Numbered from the stretch's first letter, positions 1 to 6,883 are shown. The stretch is 9,554 nucleotides of DNA from a bacterium (GCA_024231375.1 JAAEQP010001795.1:1-9554); one strand, 5' to 3'. Made by a program: numbers and translations. The notes: generated by a model not told the origin, from the sequence alone.

Positions 1-145
1 CATTGAGATGGTCATGCCCGGCGACAGCGTGACGGTTACGGGTACGCTGATTACGCCCATCGCCATGGACTCGGGGCTGCGATTCGCCATCCGCGAAGGC
101 GGACGCACCGTCGGCGCCGGCGTCGTGACGAAGATTATCGAATAA
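1..145 (+). CDS. tuf: Elongation factor Tu, C-terminal fragment (5' end outside window)
   Basis: EF-Tu is the cytoplasmic GTPase that carries aminoacyl-tRNA to the ribosomal A site. Only the last 47 codons are present: reading from base 2 gives a peptide with the conserved EF-Tu domain 3 ending, including the EMVMPGD segment, [20 protein letters not shown] and a VVTKIIE terminus before TAA at 143-145. The GTPase and tRNA-binding parts lie upstream of the window. It is 75 nt from rpsJ on the same strand, so the str operon (rpsL-rpsG-fusA-tuf in many bacteria) probably runs directly into the S10 operon. The fragment is in frame and undamaged; it is partial only because the window starts here. 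Confidence 0.97.
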   Translation, partial: IEMVMPGDSVTVTGTLITPIAMDSGLRFAIREGGRTVGAGVVTKIIE

Positions 146-220
146 GGTGTACAGGCAGTAGCGCAGATTCCGCCTACGGACGGAGGCGGCCTGCTGCGAG
201 CGGCGAAATCGGAGAACGCA

Positions 221-532
221 ATGGCCCAGACGAACAAAATACGCATCAAGCTTCGGGCATACGACCATCGGCTCCTGGATCAGTCGACCCAGGAGATCGT
301 GGCGGCGGCGCAACGCACGGGATCGAGTGTTACCGGTCCGGTCCCGCTGCCGACAGCTCTCTCGAAGTACACGGTCAACCGCTCGCCGCACGTGGACAAG
401 AAATCGCGGGAGCAGTTCGAGATCCGCACGCACAAACGGTTGCTGGACATTGTGAGTCCGACGGCTCAGACGGTGGACGCGCTCATGCGCCTGGATCTGC
501 CGGCGGGTGTGGACGTGGAGATCAAGCAGTAG
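221..532 (+). CDS. rpsJ: 30S ribosomal protein S10 (uS10)
   Basis: S10 sits in the 30S head near S3 and S14; in bacteria it also acts as NusE with NusB in transcription antitermination and contacts NusG. The 103-residue product has the usual length. It shows the family signature [18 protein letters not shown] at residues 54-71, inside the long loop that inserts into the head, and the typical C-terminal segment [20 protein letters not shown]. The ATG has GGAGAA at 211-216 as ribosome binding site, about 5-6 nt upstream. It is the first gene after tuf and is followed by an unusually long spacer (156 nt) before rplC, whereas most other genes here lie less than 60 nt apart. Confidence 0.98.
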   Translation: MAQTNKIRIKLRAYDHRLLDQSTQEIVAAAQRTGSSVTGPVPLPTALSKYTVNRSPHVDKKSREQFEIRTHKRLLDIVSPTAQTVDALMRLDLPAGVDVEIKQ

Positions 533-546
533 TTTATTTGGTGCCG

Positions 547-568
547 GCGCCGGATTCATCTCCGGCGC
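547..568 (+). promoter_or_regulatory. GC-rich stem-loop just after rpsJ
   Basis: Bases 547-554 (GCGCCGGA) and 561-568 (TCCGGCGC) are perfect inverted complements around a 6-nt loop TTCATC. Beyond a single G-G mismatch (546/569), three more pairs form (543-545 with 570-572), giving a 12-position stem. It starts 10 nt past the rpsJ stop. No T-run follows on the plus strand, so it does not look like an intrinsic terminator. It may instead limit 3' decay, attenuate transcription, or be part of a cis-acting control element. The pairing is seen in the sequence; the function is inferred. Confidence 0.45.
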
Positions 569-636
569 GGGCGTGGACGCGCGGTATCGGAACGAGTTTG
601 TGGCAACGCCGTGGGACGCGGCGCGAGATACTGCGG

Positions 637-667
637 CCACCGGCCGGAGCCCAAACCGTGCCGGTGG
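637..667 (+). promoter_or_regulatory. Inverted repeat upstream of the rplC ribosome binding site
   Basis: CCACCGG at 637-643 pairs perfectly with CCGGTGG at 661-667 around a 17-nt loop. The structure ends 5 nt before the GAGGGA ribosome binding site of rplC (673-678), so it could influence rplC initiation. A smaller 5-bp hairpin, CGCCG/CGGCG at 607-611 and 619-623, lies just upstream. In GC-rich DNA such repeats can arise by chance, so a regulatory role is only a suggestion. Confidence 0.3.
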
Positions 668-688
668 TGATAGAGGGAACGACAAGCA

Positions 689-1327
689 ATGGCAAATGGA
701 TTGCTGGGAACGAAGCTGGGCATGACCCGGATTTTCACGGACGACGGGCGTTGGATCGAAGTAACGCTCGTTGAAACCGGTCCATGCACGGTCATTCAGC
801 GAAAGACTACCGAAATCGATGGCTACGAAGCGGTGCAGTTGGGCTACGGAGAGAAGAAGGAGTCCAAGTGCCGGAAGCCGCAGCGTGGTCACTTCGCCAA
901 GGCGGAGACGTCGCCGAAACGATATCTGAAAGAGTTCCGGGTCGATGCCGCGAACGAACTGAAGATGGGCGACGAGCTCCGTGTCGACATTTTTGAAGCC
1001 GGCGAGCGGGTCGATGTGACCGGCACCTCGAAGGGTAAAGGCTTCGCCGGTGTTATCAAACGCCACAATTTCGGAGGTGGTCCCGGTGGCCACGGCTCCC
1101 GTTTCCACCGCCACCCGGGTTCGATCGGCATGAGTGCCGATCCGAGCAAGGTCGCCAAGGGCAAGAAGATGCCCGGCCAAATGGGCAACAAGCGTGTGAC
1201 CGTGCAGGGTGTCGAGGTGGTTCGGGTTGATTCCGACAAGAACCTGTTGTTGCTTCGGGGCTCGGTTCCCGGCGCGATGGGCGGGCTTGTCGAGGTGAAG
1301 AAGACTATGAAGGCGGGCGCGCAATAG
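689..1327 (+). CDS. rplC: 50S ribosomal protein L3 (uL3)
   Basis: L3 is an early-assembly 50S protein that binds 23S rRNA; its long internal extension reaches towards the peptidyl transferase centre. The product is 212 residues, close to the E. coli 209. It opens with GLLGTKLGMTRIF (residues 4-16) and carries the central DVTGTSKGKGFAGVIKRHNF segment, then HPGSIGM and KGKKMPGQMGNKRVTVQ around residues 142-172. At the position of the E. coli glutamine methylated by PrmB (Gln150, in GSIGQNQ) this protein has Ala (GSIGMSA), so that modification is not expected. The ATG is preceded by GAGGGA at 673-678, 10 nt away. It follows the 156-nt spacer after rpsJ and lies 29 nt before rplD. Confidence 0.98.
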   Translation: MANGLLGTKLGMTRIFTDDGRWIEVTLVETGPCTVIQRKTTEIDGYEAVQLGYGEKKESKCRKPQRGHFAKAETSPKRYLKEFRVDAANELKMGDELRVDIFEAGERVDVTGTSKGKGFAGVIKRHNFGGGPGGHGSRFHRHPGSIGMSADPSKVAKGKKMPGQMGNKRVTVQGVEVVRVDSDKNLLLLRGSVPGAMGGLVEVKKTMKAGAQ

Positions 1328-1356
1328 CGCGGCCGGTGTGAAAGGACCCAACAGTC

Positions 1357-1983
1357 ATGGCATCGGCGAAGGTATATAAGATGGACGGCAGCGAGTCCGG
1401 GTCGGTCGATCTGAACGACACAGTGTTCAGTGTCGACATGAATTCGGTTCTCGTTCACGACGTGGCGGTAGCGCTTCAGAACGCACGCCGCCAGGGCAAC
1501 GCGGAAACCAAGAGACGCGCCGAAGTGCGCGGTGGCGGAGCGAAACCCTATCGCCAGAAGGGCACGGGTAGCGCACGGCACGGCAGCACGCGCGAGCCTC
1601 AGATGCGTGGCGGTGGCGTGGTATTCGGCCCGCACAAGCGGAGCTACAAACACAAGGTGCCGGTTGCGGTACGGCGCAAAGCCCTGTGCTGCGCCCTGAG
1701 CGACCGTGTGCGCGGCGACGCGCTTCACGTGCTGGACGCCGTGGAAGTGCCGGAGCCCAAGACCAAGCCCCTCGCGGAAATGGCGACGCGGTTGCCGGGC
1801 GCCGAGAAGCGGCTGCTTCTGGTGACGGCGGCCGTGGACCGGAACCTGCTGTTGTCCGCGCGGAATCTGCCGCGGGTGACGATCACGACGGCGACCGACC
1901 TTAACACGCTTGACGTGCTGAACGCGGGCCGGGTTGTGGTTGTCCAGGACGCGCTGGCGAAACTTGAGGAACGGCTGTCATGA
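1357..1983 (+). CDS. rplD: 50S ribosomal protein L4 (uL4)
   Basis: L4 binds 23S rRNA early in assembly, and its extended loop lines the nascent peptide exit tunnel. In E. coli it is also the autogenous repressor of the S10 operon; whether it does that here is unknown. The product is 208 residues. The tunnel loop is recognisable around residues 45-100, with KRRAEVRGGGAKPYRQKGTG, SARHGSTREPQMRGGG and VVFGPHKRSY, followed by the globular C-terminal part (RRKALCCALSDR, LDAVEVPEPKTK and a terminal VVVVQDALAKLEERL). The start ATG has AAAGGA at 1341-1346, 10 nt upstream. Its TGA overlaps the rplW ATG in an ATGA quartet, which implies coupled translation. Confidence 0.97.
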   Translation: MASAKVYKMDGSESGSVDLNDTVFSVDMNSVLVHDVAVALQNARRQGNAETKRRAEVRGGGAKPYRQKGTGSARHGSTREPQMRGGGVVFGPHKRSYKHKVPVAVRRKALCCALSDRVRGDALHVLDAVEVPEPKTKPLAEMATRLPGAEKRLLLVTAAVDRNLLLSARNLPRVTITTATDLNTLDVLNAGRVVVVQDALAKLEERLS

Positions 1984-2264
1984 ATTTGGAACCGTATCAG
2001 ATCGTAAAGGCGCCGGTGTTGACCGAAGAGTCGACGCTGCAGTCGGAGAACCGCAATCAGTTCACGTTTCGCGTGGACCCGCGCGCGAACAAGATTCAGA
2101 TTCGGGACGCAGTTGAGAAGCTCTTCAATGTGAAGGTGCTGTCTGTGAACACGATGAACTACGCAGGCAAGAAGCGGCGCCGCGGCCGTCAGGAAGGCCG
2201 CAAGGCGAGTTGGAAGAAGGCGGTGGTGACGCTTCAGCAGGGCGACGTGATCGATCTGTTGTAG
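1980..2264 (+). CDS. rplW: 50S ribosomal protein L23 (uL23)
   Basis: L23 lies at the peptide exit tunnel rim and is the docking site for trigger factor and the signal recognition particle. The 94-residue product has the family opening [14 protein letters not shown] (compare IIRPVITEKS in other members), the central [20 protein letters not shown] helix-strand segment, then the basic loop [20 protein letters not shown] and the closing strand [13 protein letters not shown]. It has no good ribosome binding site of its own, but its ATG overlaps the rplD stop by 4 nt (ATGA at 1980-1983), so termination-reinitiation is the likely way it is translated. A 56-nt spacer separates it from rplB. Confidence 0.97.
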   Translation: MNLEPYQIVKAPVLTEESTLQSENRNQFTFRVDPRANKIQIRDAVEKLFNVKVLSVNTMNYAGKKRRRGRQEGRKASWKKAVVTLQQGDVIDLL

Positions 2265-2320
2265 GCAGCCCGGGGCCACGAAGCGCAGGACGAGGAACAC
2301 AGACGGGAGTCGTAGCGCAG

Positions 2321-3148
2321 ATGGGAATCAAAAAGTTCAAACCGACGACGCCTTCGCGGCGCGCGATGAGCGTGTCGGATTTCGCCGAGGTGACGAAGTC
2401 GAAGCCGGAGAAGGCGCTCACGGAGCCGAATCCGAAGAAGGCCGGCCGGAACAACACGGGGCGTATCACGATGCGCCGGCGCGGCGGCGGCCACAAGCGG
2501 CTGTACCGCAAGGTGGATTTCCGGCGGGACAAGGACGGCGTTCCGGGCAAGGTTACCGCGATTGAGTACGACCCTAACCGGTCGGCCCGTATCGCGTTGA
2601 TCGTGTACGCAGATGGCGAGAAGCGGTACATCCTGGCCCCGAGCGGCCTGGATGTGGGCATGACCATTCAGAGCGGCAAGGGCGCGGAGTTTCAGGTGGG
2701 CAACTGCCTGGCCCTCGCGGACGTGCCGCTGGGTACCCAGGTTCACAATGTGGAACTGACGCCGGGCAAAGGCGGACGGCTGGCCCGGGCGGCCGGCATC
2801 AGCTGTCAGCTGCTTGCCAAGGAGGGCCGGTTCGCGGCGCTCCGGATGCCGTCGGGCGAGATGCGCCGTGTGTTTATCGATTGCCGCGCCACCATCGGGC
2901 AGGTGGGCAACGAAGACCACAGCAACATCAATCTCGGTAAAGCGGGACGTTCGCGGTGGCTTGGCCGGCGGCCAAAGGTCCGCGGTGTGGTGATGAACCC
3001 GGTTGATCACCCGCACGGCGGCGGTGAAGGCCGCACGTCGGGCGGTCGACATCCCGTATCGCCGTGGGGTGTGCCGACGAAGGGTCACCGGACCCGGGAT
3101 CCGCGGAAACGGACGAGCAAGTACATCATCCGTCGGCGGAATAGTTAG
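2321..3148 (+). CDS. rplB: 50S ribosomal protein L2 (uL2)
   Basis: L2 binds 23S rRNA, helps subunit association and is needed for peptidyl transferase activity. Starting at ATG 2321 the product is 275 residues, the normal L2 length, and begins [18 protein letters not shown] like its relatives. An in-frame upstream start at 2210 would lie inside rplW and add 37 residues with no family match, so it was rejected. GGGAG at 2305-2309 is the nearest ribosome binding site (11 nt, a little long). Landmarks are [23 protein letters not shown] near residues 45-70 and the signature [13 protein letters not shown] at 225-237. His230 there corresponds to the catalytically important E. coli His229. Confidence 0.97.
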   Translation: MGIKKFKPTTPSRRAMSVSDFAEVTKSKPEKALTEPNPKKAGRNNTGRITMRRRGGGHKRLYRKVDFRRDKDGVPGKVTAIEYDPNRSARIALIVYADGEKRYILAPSGLDVGMTIQSGKGAEFQVGNCLALADVPLGTQVHNVELTPGKGGRLARAAGISCQLLAKEGRFAALRMPSGEMRRVFIDCRATIGQVGNEDHSNINLGKAGRSRWLGRRPKVRGVVMNPVDHPHGGGEGRTSGGRHPVSPWGVPTKGHRTRDPRKRTSKYIIRRRNS

Positions 3149-3174
3149 AACGGAGCAGGACAGGAGACTGAACA

Positions 3175-3453
3175 GTGCCACGCTCAATTAAAAAAGGCCC
3201 GTTCGTGGATGGCCACCTGATCAAAAAGGTGGAGCATCAGATGAGGACCAACGACAAACGGGTAATCCGCACGTGGTCGCGCCGCTCGACGGTGCTGCCG
3301 GAAATGGTGGGGATGACGATGGCGGTCCACAACGGGATGAAGTTCGTGCCGGTGTTCGTCACGGAGAATATGGTCGGGCATAAGCTGGGCGAGTTCGCGC
3401 CGACGCGTACGTTCCGCGGCCATGGTGGAACCAGGGCCGATAAGGCCAGGTAG
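3175..3453 (+). CDS. rpsS: 30S ribosomal protein S19 (uS19)
   Basis: S19 binds the 16S rRNA head, pairs with S13 and contacts the A-site tRNA region. The 92-residue product shows the whole family pattern: [13 protein letters not shown] at the N terminus, [24 protein letters not shown] in the middle and the hallmark [18 protein letters not shown] near the C terminus. The start is GTG (initiator read as Met), giving the usual [10 protein letters not shown] beginning, with AGGAG at 3162-3166 placed 8 nt upstream. It sits 26 nt after rplB and 16 nt before the chosen rplV start. Confidence 0.97.
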   Translation: MPRSIKKGPFVDGHLIKKVEHQMRTNDKRVIRTWSRRSTVLPEMVGMTMAVHNGMKFVPVFVTENMVGHKLGEFAPTRTFRGHGGTRADKAR

Positions 3454-3455
3454 TT

Positions 3456-3463
3456 TAAGGAGG
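3456..3463 (+). promoter_or_regulatory. Near-perfect Shine-Dalgarno for rplV
   Basis: TAAGGAGG matches the full anti-Shine-Dalgarno at the 3' end of 16S rRNA. It lies 2 nt after the rpsS stop codon. Two ATG codons follow in tandem at 3467 and 3470; the second gives a 6-nt spacing and is preferred. The site rules out the longer upstream reading frame from 3422, which starts inside rpsS. Confidence 0.85.
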
Positions 3464-3469
3464 CCAATG

Positions 3470-3820
3470 ATGGCGGAAGCGTCAGCACGGGCAAGACATA
3501 TCCGAATTTCGGCTCGCAAGATGCGATTGGTCGCGGACCTGGTCCGCGGCAAGAAGGTGGCGAACGCGCTGGACATCCTGTCGTTCACCCCCAAGGGCGC
3601 AGCCCCGGTGTTGCGCGGCGTACTGGCTTCGGCGGTGGCAAACGCGGAGAGCGTGGCCGCCGAGAAGCGCGAGCGTGTCGACACGGATGAGATGGTGATT
3701 TCAAAGCTGTTGGTGGACGAGGGAATGACATGGAAGCGGATCCGGCCCGCGTCGCGCAGGCGCGCAGTGCGGATTCGTAAGCGGACGAGCCACATTCAAC
3801 TCGTCATCAGTGAACCGTAA
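3470..3820 (+). CDS. rplV: 50S ribosomal protein L22 (uL22)
   Basis: L22 contacts all 23S rRNA domains, and its long beta-hairpin lines the exit tunnel constriction, where macrolide-resistance changes occur in other bacteria. The product is 116 residues with the usual features: [20 protein letters not shown] at residues 9-28, the [16 protein letters not shown] helix, and the hairpin [23 protein letters not shown] leading to the C terminus. The hairpin tip reads PASRRRAVR instead of the commoner PRAKGRA, a modest difference. The start at 3470 was chosen over 3467 and 3422 because of its spacing to the TAAGGAGG site. Its TAA stop is shared with the ribosome binding site of rpsC. Confidence 0.96.
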   Translation: MAEASARARHIRISARKMRLVADLVRGKKVANALDILSFTPKGAAPVLRGVLASAVANAESVAAEKRERVDTDEMVISKLLVDEGMTWKRIRPASRRRAVRIRKRTSHIQLVISEP

Positions 3821-3831
3821 GGAGAGAACTT

Positions 3832-4563
3832 GTGGGTCAGAAGGTACATCCGTTGGGCTTTCGCCTGGGCGTGATCCGCACGTGGAGTTCGATGTGGTAT
3901 GCGGGCAAGGATTACGCGAACCTGCTGCACGAAGACCTGAAGCTCCGTAATTACGTCAAGAAACGTCTCTATCAGACAGGCGTGGCCAAGGTGGATATCG
4001 AGCGCGCCGGACGCAAGGCGAAGGTTCATATTTACACGGCGCGGCCGGGTCTCGTGATTGGACAGCGGGGCGCCGAGGTGGACAAGCTGCGCTACGAGTT
4101 GGAGCGCCTCACCGGGCGTGACCTCCTGATCAACATCCACGAGGTACTGAGCCCGGAACTGAGCGCTCAGTTGGTGGCGGAAGGCATCGCCTCGCAGTTG
4201 GAGCGGCGCGTATCGTTCCGCCGCGCCATGAAAAAGTCCGTGCAGAACACCATGCGGTTGGGTGCCAAAGGCATCCGCGTGCGGGTGGCCGGACGCCTGA
4301 ACGGCGCCGAAATCGCACGGCAGGAGCAGGCACGCGAAGGAAGTGTGCCGCTCCATACGTTGCGGGCCAACGTGGACTACGGTCTGGCAACCAGCTTCAC
4401 GACCTACGGTACGATTGGCGTGAAGTGCTGGATCTATCATGGCGACGTGGCGCCGGGCGAGTTTGTGACGGGAATGGCGGAAGCCCGGGGTATGACCGGC
4501 CGACGTGGTGGGCGTGACCGCGGACGCGATCGCGACCGTGACCGTGCGCCGGCGCGCAGCTAG
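3832..4563 (+). CDS. rpsC: 30S ribosomal protein S3 (uS3)
   Basis: S3 lies at the mRNA entry channel in the 30S head and contributes to mRNA helicase activity. The 243-residue product begins [18 protein letters not shown]. Its type II KH domain carries the GxxG loop as GQRG at residues 77-80. Arg130, Arg131 and Lys134 (in FRRAMKK) correspond to the E. coli helicase residues Arg131, Arg132 and Lys135. The C-terminal domain motif [16 protein letters not shown] is intact. The last 20 or so residues form a basic/acidic tail with repeated Arg-Asp pairs ([12 protein letters not shown]), probably disordered. The start is GTG, with TAAGGAG at 3818-3824 overlapping the rplV stop 7 nt upstream, so the two genes are probably coupled. 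Confidence 0.97.
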   Translation: MGQKVHPLGFRLGVIRTWSSMWYAGKDYANLLHEDLKLRNYVKKRLYQTGVAKVDIERAGRKAKVHIYTARPGLVIGQRGAEVDKLRYELERLTGRDLLINIHEVLSPELSAQLVAEGIASQLERRVSFRRAMKKSVQNTMRLGAKGIRVRVAGRLNGAEIARQEQAREGSVPLHTLRANVDYGLATSFTTYGTIGVKCWIYHGDVAPGEFVTGMAEARGMTGRRGGRDRGRDRDRDRAPARS

Positions 4564-4581
4564 GGTAGGAGATACGTTTCC

Positions 4582-4989
4582 ATGTTGATGCCGAAACGAG
4601 TTAAGCACCGCAAGGTTCAGCGCGGTCGCCGGTCGGGCAATTGCAAGGGCGGCGCGAAGGTGGACTTCGGTGAGTTCGGATTGAAGGCCATGCAAGACGG
4701 TTGGGTTACGGCCAGGCAGATCGAGGCGGCCCGTATTGCGCTCACGCGCCACATCAAGCGCGGCGGCAAGATCTGGATCCGGGTGTTTCCGGACAAGCCA
4801 ATTACCAAGAAACCGGCCGAAGTCCGCATGGGCAAAGGCAAGGGCGCCCCTGAAGAGTGGGTCGCCGTGGTGAAGCCCGGACGGATTATGTTTGAACTGG
4901 AAGGCGTAGCCGAGGACCTTGCGCGCGAGGCTGTGCGCTTGGCCGGGCACAAGCTGCCCATTCAGACGAAGTTTGTGAAACGCGACTAG
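4582..4989 (+). CDS. rplP: 50S ribosomal protein L16 (uL16)
   Basis: L16 is a late-assembly 50S protein next to the A-site tRNA elbow and the peptidyl transferase centre. The 135-residue product has the classic start [16 protein letters not shown], the segment FGEFGLKAM, then [29 protein letters not shown], and the signature [12 protein letters not shown] at residues 77-88. Arg82 there matches the E. coli arginine that is hydroxylated by YcfD/RoxA in that species. ATG 4582 was chosen because families begin MLMP; an internal ATG lies at 4588. AGGAG at 4567-4571 is 10 nt upstream. It follows rpsC by 18 nt and precedes rpmC by 43 nt. Confidence 0.97.
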   Translation: MLMPKRVKHRKVQRGRRSGNCKGGAKVDFGEFGLKAMQDGWVTARQIEAARIALTRHIKRGGKIWIRVFPDKPITKKPAEVRMGKGKGAPEEWVAVVKPGRIMFELEGVAEDLAREAVRLAGHKLPIQTKFVKRD

Positions 4990-5019
4990 ACGGTTGCAGG
5001 CGCGGTCGCACGCGCCGAT

Positions 5020-5024
5020 GGGAG
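5020..5024 (+). promoter_or_regulatory. Shine-Dalgarno that decides the rpmC start
   Basis: GGGAG lies 8 nt before the GTG at 5033. The alternatives, ATG at 5018 and TTG at 4994, are upstream of this site and lack their own good ribosome binding sites. They would also add residues (QARSHAPMGESE) not expected in L29. The GTG gives the usual MKATELREL beginning. Confidence 0.7.
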
Positions 5025-5032
5025 AATCTGAG

Positions 5033-5242
5033 GTGAAGGCAACGGAATTGCGCGAGCTGACCGAAGAGGAACTGCGTCAGCGCCTGCGTGAGCGCACTGA
5101 GGCGCTCCACGCGTTTCGCATGCAGATGACGACCGGAACGGTGGACAACGTGCGGTCCTCACGGAATGCGCGCCGCGACATCGCCAGGATCAAGACGATC
5201 CTGCACGAGCGGGAACTGGCCGCCGAAAGAGAGGCGAAGTGA
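5033..5242 (+). CDS. rpmC: 50S ribosomal protein L29 (uL29)
   Basis: L29 is a small helical protein at the exit tunnel beside L23 and forms part of the docking platform for nascent-chain factors. The 69-residue product begins [18 protein letters not shown] and continues as a charged helix, then has the [20 protein letters not shown] turn typical of the family, ending in the second helix [16 protein letters not shown]. The length agrees with the usual 60-75 residues. GTG start, chosen by the GGGAG site at 5020-5024 and by similarity to L29 N termini; a start at ATG 5018 would add 5 residues and is possible but less likely. Its TGA overlaps the proposed rpsQ GTG in a GTGA quartet. Confidence 0.93.
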   Translation: MKATELRELTEEELRQRLRERTEALHAFRMQMTTGTVDNVRSSRNARRDIARIKTILHERELAAEREAK

Positions 5243-5502
5243 CGATGGAAGAACGGGGACGCAGAAAAGAGAAGATTGGCGTTGTAACCAGCACGGCAAT
5301 GGACAAGACCATCACGGTCTCCGTGGAGCGTCTGGTGCAACATCGACTGTACAAGAAGTCCATCAAGCAGACGCGGAAGCTGAAGGCGCACGACAAGGAC
5401 AACGCCTGCCAGGTCGGCGACGTGGTCCGGATCAGTGAGACGCGCCCTGTCAGTAAGACGAAACGGTGGCGCTTGATTGAGATTGTCAAGCGGGCGGACT
5501 AG
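5239..5502 (+). CDS. rpsQ: 30S ribosomal protein S17 (uS17)
   Basis: S17 is a primary 16S rRNA binding protein of the 30S body with an OB fold. The 87-residue product shows the family pattern [20 protein letters not shown] near residues 12-31, then [18 protein letters not shown], and the S17 signature around [20 protein letters not shown]. Two starts are possible. GTG 5239 overlaps the rpmC stop by 4 nt and has GAGAGG at 5229-5234 only 4 nt upstream; ATG 5245 would be two residues shorter with 10-nt spacing. The overlap suggests coupling in either case, so the exact first residue is uncertain while the gene identity is not. Confidence 0.94.
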   Translation: MTMEERGRRKEKIGVVTSTAMDKTITVSVERLVQHRLYKKSIKQTRKLKAHDKDNACQVGDVVRISETRPVSKTKRWRLIEIVKRAD

Positions 5503-5535
5503 GCTGGCGGCCGGAACGCCTGAAGGAAAGGTGTC

Positions 5536-5907
5536 ATGATTCAGATCTACTCGAATCTCAGCGTTGCCGACAACACGGGCGCACGCCGCATTAGTTGCAT
5601 CCAGGTGATGGGCGGGACGCGGCGCCGGTACGCTCATGTGGGCGATATCATCACGGCCACGGTGAAGGAAGCTCTGCCGAACTCCGGCGTCAAGAAAGGC
5701 GACGTGGTGAAGGCGGTTGTGGTGCGGACGAAACACGACACGCAGCGGCCGGACGGCACGGTGGTTCGATTCGACTCGAACTCAGCGGTGCTGATCGATC
5801 CGGCCAACAAAGAGCCGCGTGGCACACGTATCTTCGGCCCGGTACCGCGGGAATTGCGCGACAAGGGATTCATGCGCATTATCTCGTTGGCTCCGGAAGT
5901 GGTATAG
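5536..5907 (+). CDS. rplN: 50S ribosomal protein L14 (uL14)
   Basis: L14 lies on the subunit interface of the 50S, contacts 16S rRNA in the 70S ribosome, and is the binding site of the silencing factor RsfS. The 123-residue product has the family length and opens [19 protein letters not shown], where other members have MIQ.....VADNTGA. It continues with the [20 protein letters not shown] barrel segment, [20 protein letters not shown], and the signature [20 protein letters not shown]. The ATG has AAGGAAAGG at 5523-5531 upstream. In E. coli rplN opens the spc operon with its own promoter. Here the spacer from rpsQ is 33 nt and shows no convincing promoter, so it probably reads through from S10. 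Confidence 0.97.
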   Translation: MIQIYSNLSVADNTGARRISCIQVMGGTRRRYAHVGDIITATVKEALPNSGVKKGDVVKAVVVRTKHDTQRPDGTVVRFDSNSAVLIDPANKEPRGTRIFGPVPRELRDKGFMRIISLAPEVV

Positions 5908-5919
5908 GAAACAGACACG

Positions 5920-6234
5920 ATGCGGATTCGAAAGGGCGATACGGTTGTCGTAATCACGGGCAAATACAAGGGCCGCCGCGGCCGCGTGCTCGGGGTGTTC
6001 CCCAAGGACGAACGAGTGCTCGTGGAAGGCGTGAACATGATCAAGCGGCACACACGGCCGTCGTCGCAGAACCAGCAGGGCGGCATCGTGGAGCGGGAAG
6101 CGCCGATCCATGTGTCGAACGTGATGGCGTGGTGCGAGTCGGCGAACCGTCCGTCGCGGATAGCGATGAAGCAGCTTGAGGACGGCACGCGGGTTCGTGT
6201 GTACAAAGTCAACGGTGAGACGTTGAACGACTAG
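5920..6234 (+). CDS. rplX: 50S ribosomal protein L24 (uL24)
   Basis: L24 initiates 50S assembly by binding the 5' domain of 23S rRNA and also lies near the tunnel exit. The 104-residue product carries an N-terminal KOW motif (KGDTVVVITGKYKGRRGRVL, residues 5-24) followed by VLVEGVNMIKRHTRP and GGIVEREAPIHVSNVM, all typical of L24. AGGAA at 5906-5910 overlaps the rplN stop and stands 9 nt before the ATG, so translation may be coupled to rplN. A 58-nt spacer to the L5 start follows; in E. coli the S8 repressor-binding site of the spc operon lies at the equivalent place. Confidence 0.97.
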   Translation: MRIRKGDTVVVITGKYKGRRGRVLGVFPKDERVLVEGVNMIKRHTRPSSQNQQGGIVEREAPIHVSNVMAWCESANRPSRIAMKQLEDGTRVRVYKVNGETLND

Positions 6235-6282
6235 AGCGATCGTGTATCGCGCGGCGCGCGTAAGCACGACGTTCTGGAGAAT

Positions 6283-6287
6283 GAGGA
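6283..6287 (+). promoter_or_regulatory. Shine-Dalgarno that decides the rplE start
   Basis: GAGGA lies 5 nt before the GTG at 6293, giving the normal L5 N terminus MAARLREKY. The open frame extends upstream to 6242, but those 17 extra residues (YRAARVSTTFW and on) have no L5 counterpart. ATG 6281 overlaps this site and has its own purine run only 1-2 nt away, so GTG 6293 is preferred. Confidence 0.75.
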
Positions 6288-6292
6288 AAACC

Positions 6293-6838
6293 GTGGCAGC
6301 AAGACTTCGTGAGAAATACTACAGCACGATCCTCCCGGAAATGCGGGAGCAGTTCAAGCACCCCAACGTAATGGAGGTGCCCAAACTTGAGAAGATCGTG
6401 GTCAATATGGGTGTGGGTGAGGCGGCCGTGGAGCCCCAGAACCTCGAGAAGGCCATCGCGGAACTAGCGACGATCACGGGCCAGAAGCCGAGCATCCGCA
6501 AGGCACGGCGCTCGATCGCGAGTTTCAAGGTCCGCGAAGGCGCGAACGTGGGGTGCATGGTGACCCTGCGGGGCGACCGCATGTATGAGTTCATGGATCG
6601 GTTGTTCAACGTGGCCATCCCGCGTGTTCGCGACTTCCGGGGGATCAACCCCAAGGGGTTCGACCGCCACGGGAACTATACGATGGGCCTTCGGGAACAG
6701 ACGATTTTCCCGGAAATCGACGTGGACGCGGTAGCACGGGTTCGAGGCATGAACGTGACCTTCGTGGTCAAGAACGCACGGACCTCCGAAGAGAGTCTTG
6801 AGCTGTTGCGCAAGCTCGGGATGCCGTTCCGGAACTAA
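6293..6838 (+). CDS. rplE: 50S ribosomal protein L5 (uL5)
   Basis: L5 binds 5S rRNA in the central protuberance with L18 and contacts the P-site tRNA and S13. The product from GTG 6293 is 181 residues, matching the normal 179-180. It shows the L5 signature VMEVPKLEKIVVNMGVGEA near residues 27-45, then QKPSIRKARRSIASFKVREG, the DRMYEFMDRLFNVAIPRVRDFRG segment, and the C-terminal GLREQTIFPEIDVDAV and LELLRKLGMPF. The upstream spacer from rplX is 58 nt and contains the small inverted repeat GCGAT/ATCGC (6236-6240 and 6246-6250). In E. coli, S8 represses the operon by binding mRNA at this junction; the equivalent here is unproven. Confidence 0.96.
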   Translation: MAARLREKYYSTILPEMREQFKHPNVMEVPKLEKIVVNMGVGEAAVEPQNLEKAIAELATITGQKPSIRKARRSIASFKVREGANVGCMVTLRGDRMYEFMDRLFNVAIPRVRDFRGINPKGFDRHGNYTMGLREQTIFPEIDVDAVARVRGMNVTFVVKNARTSEESLELLRKLGMPFRN

Positions 6839-6883
6839 GGCACGGCGCGCACGGGCGCAACGCCTTCATTTGAGGAGAAGATC

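Noticed and set aside
547..572. Hairpin after rpsJ as an intrinsic terminator
   Set aside because: There is no U-tract after the stem on the plus strand, and rplC must be transcribed with the cluster; kept only as possible regulatory structure.
598..632. Promoter-like TTGTGG and GATACT elements in the rpsJ-rplC spacer
   Set aside because: The matches to consensus are poor and the spacing is 23 nt instead of about 17, so this is not a credible sigma-70 promoter.
507..774. Short plus-strand open frames in the rpsJ-rplC spacer, considered as small genes
   Set aside because: They overlap the end of rpsJ and/or the start of rplC, have no good ribosome binding site, and show no conserved pattern.
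2210..2320. Upstream extension of the L2 frame into rplW
   Set aside because: The extra 37 residues are not L2-like and the start lies inside rplW; ATG 2321 gives the normal N terminus.
2234..3187. 317-codon antisense open frame opposite rplB
   Set aside because: Shadow of the L2 gene; no ribosome binding site or domain pattern, and composition typical of antisense translation.
3796..4950. 384-codon antisense open frame opposite rpsC and rplP
   Set aside because: It lies entirely opposite two well-supported ribosomal protein genes. Its product is His/Arg/Ala-rich with no recognisable motif, as expected when a GC-rich gene is read on the other strand.
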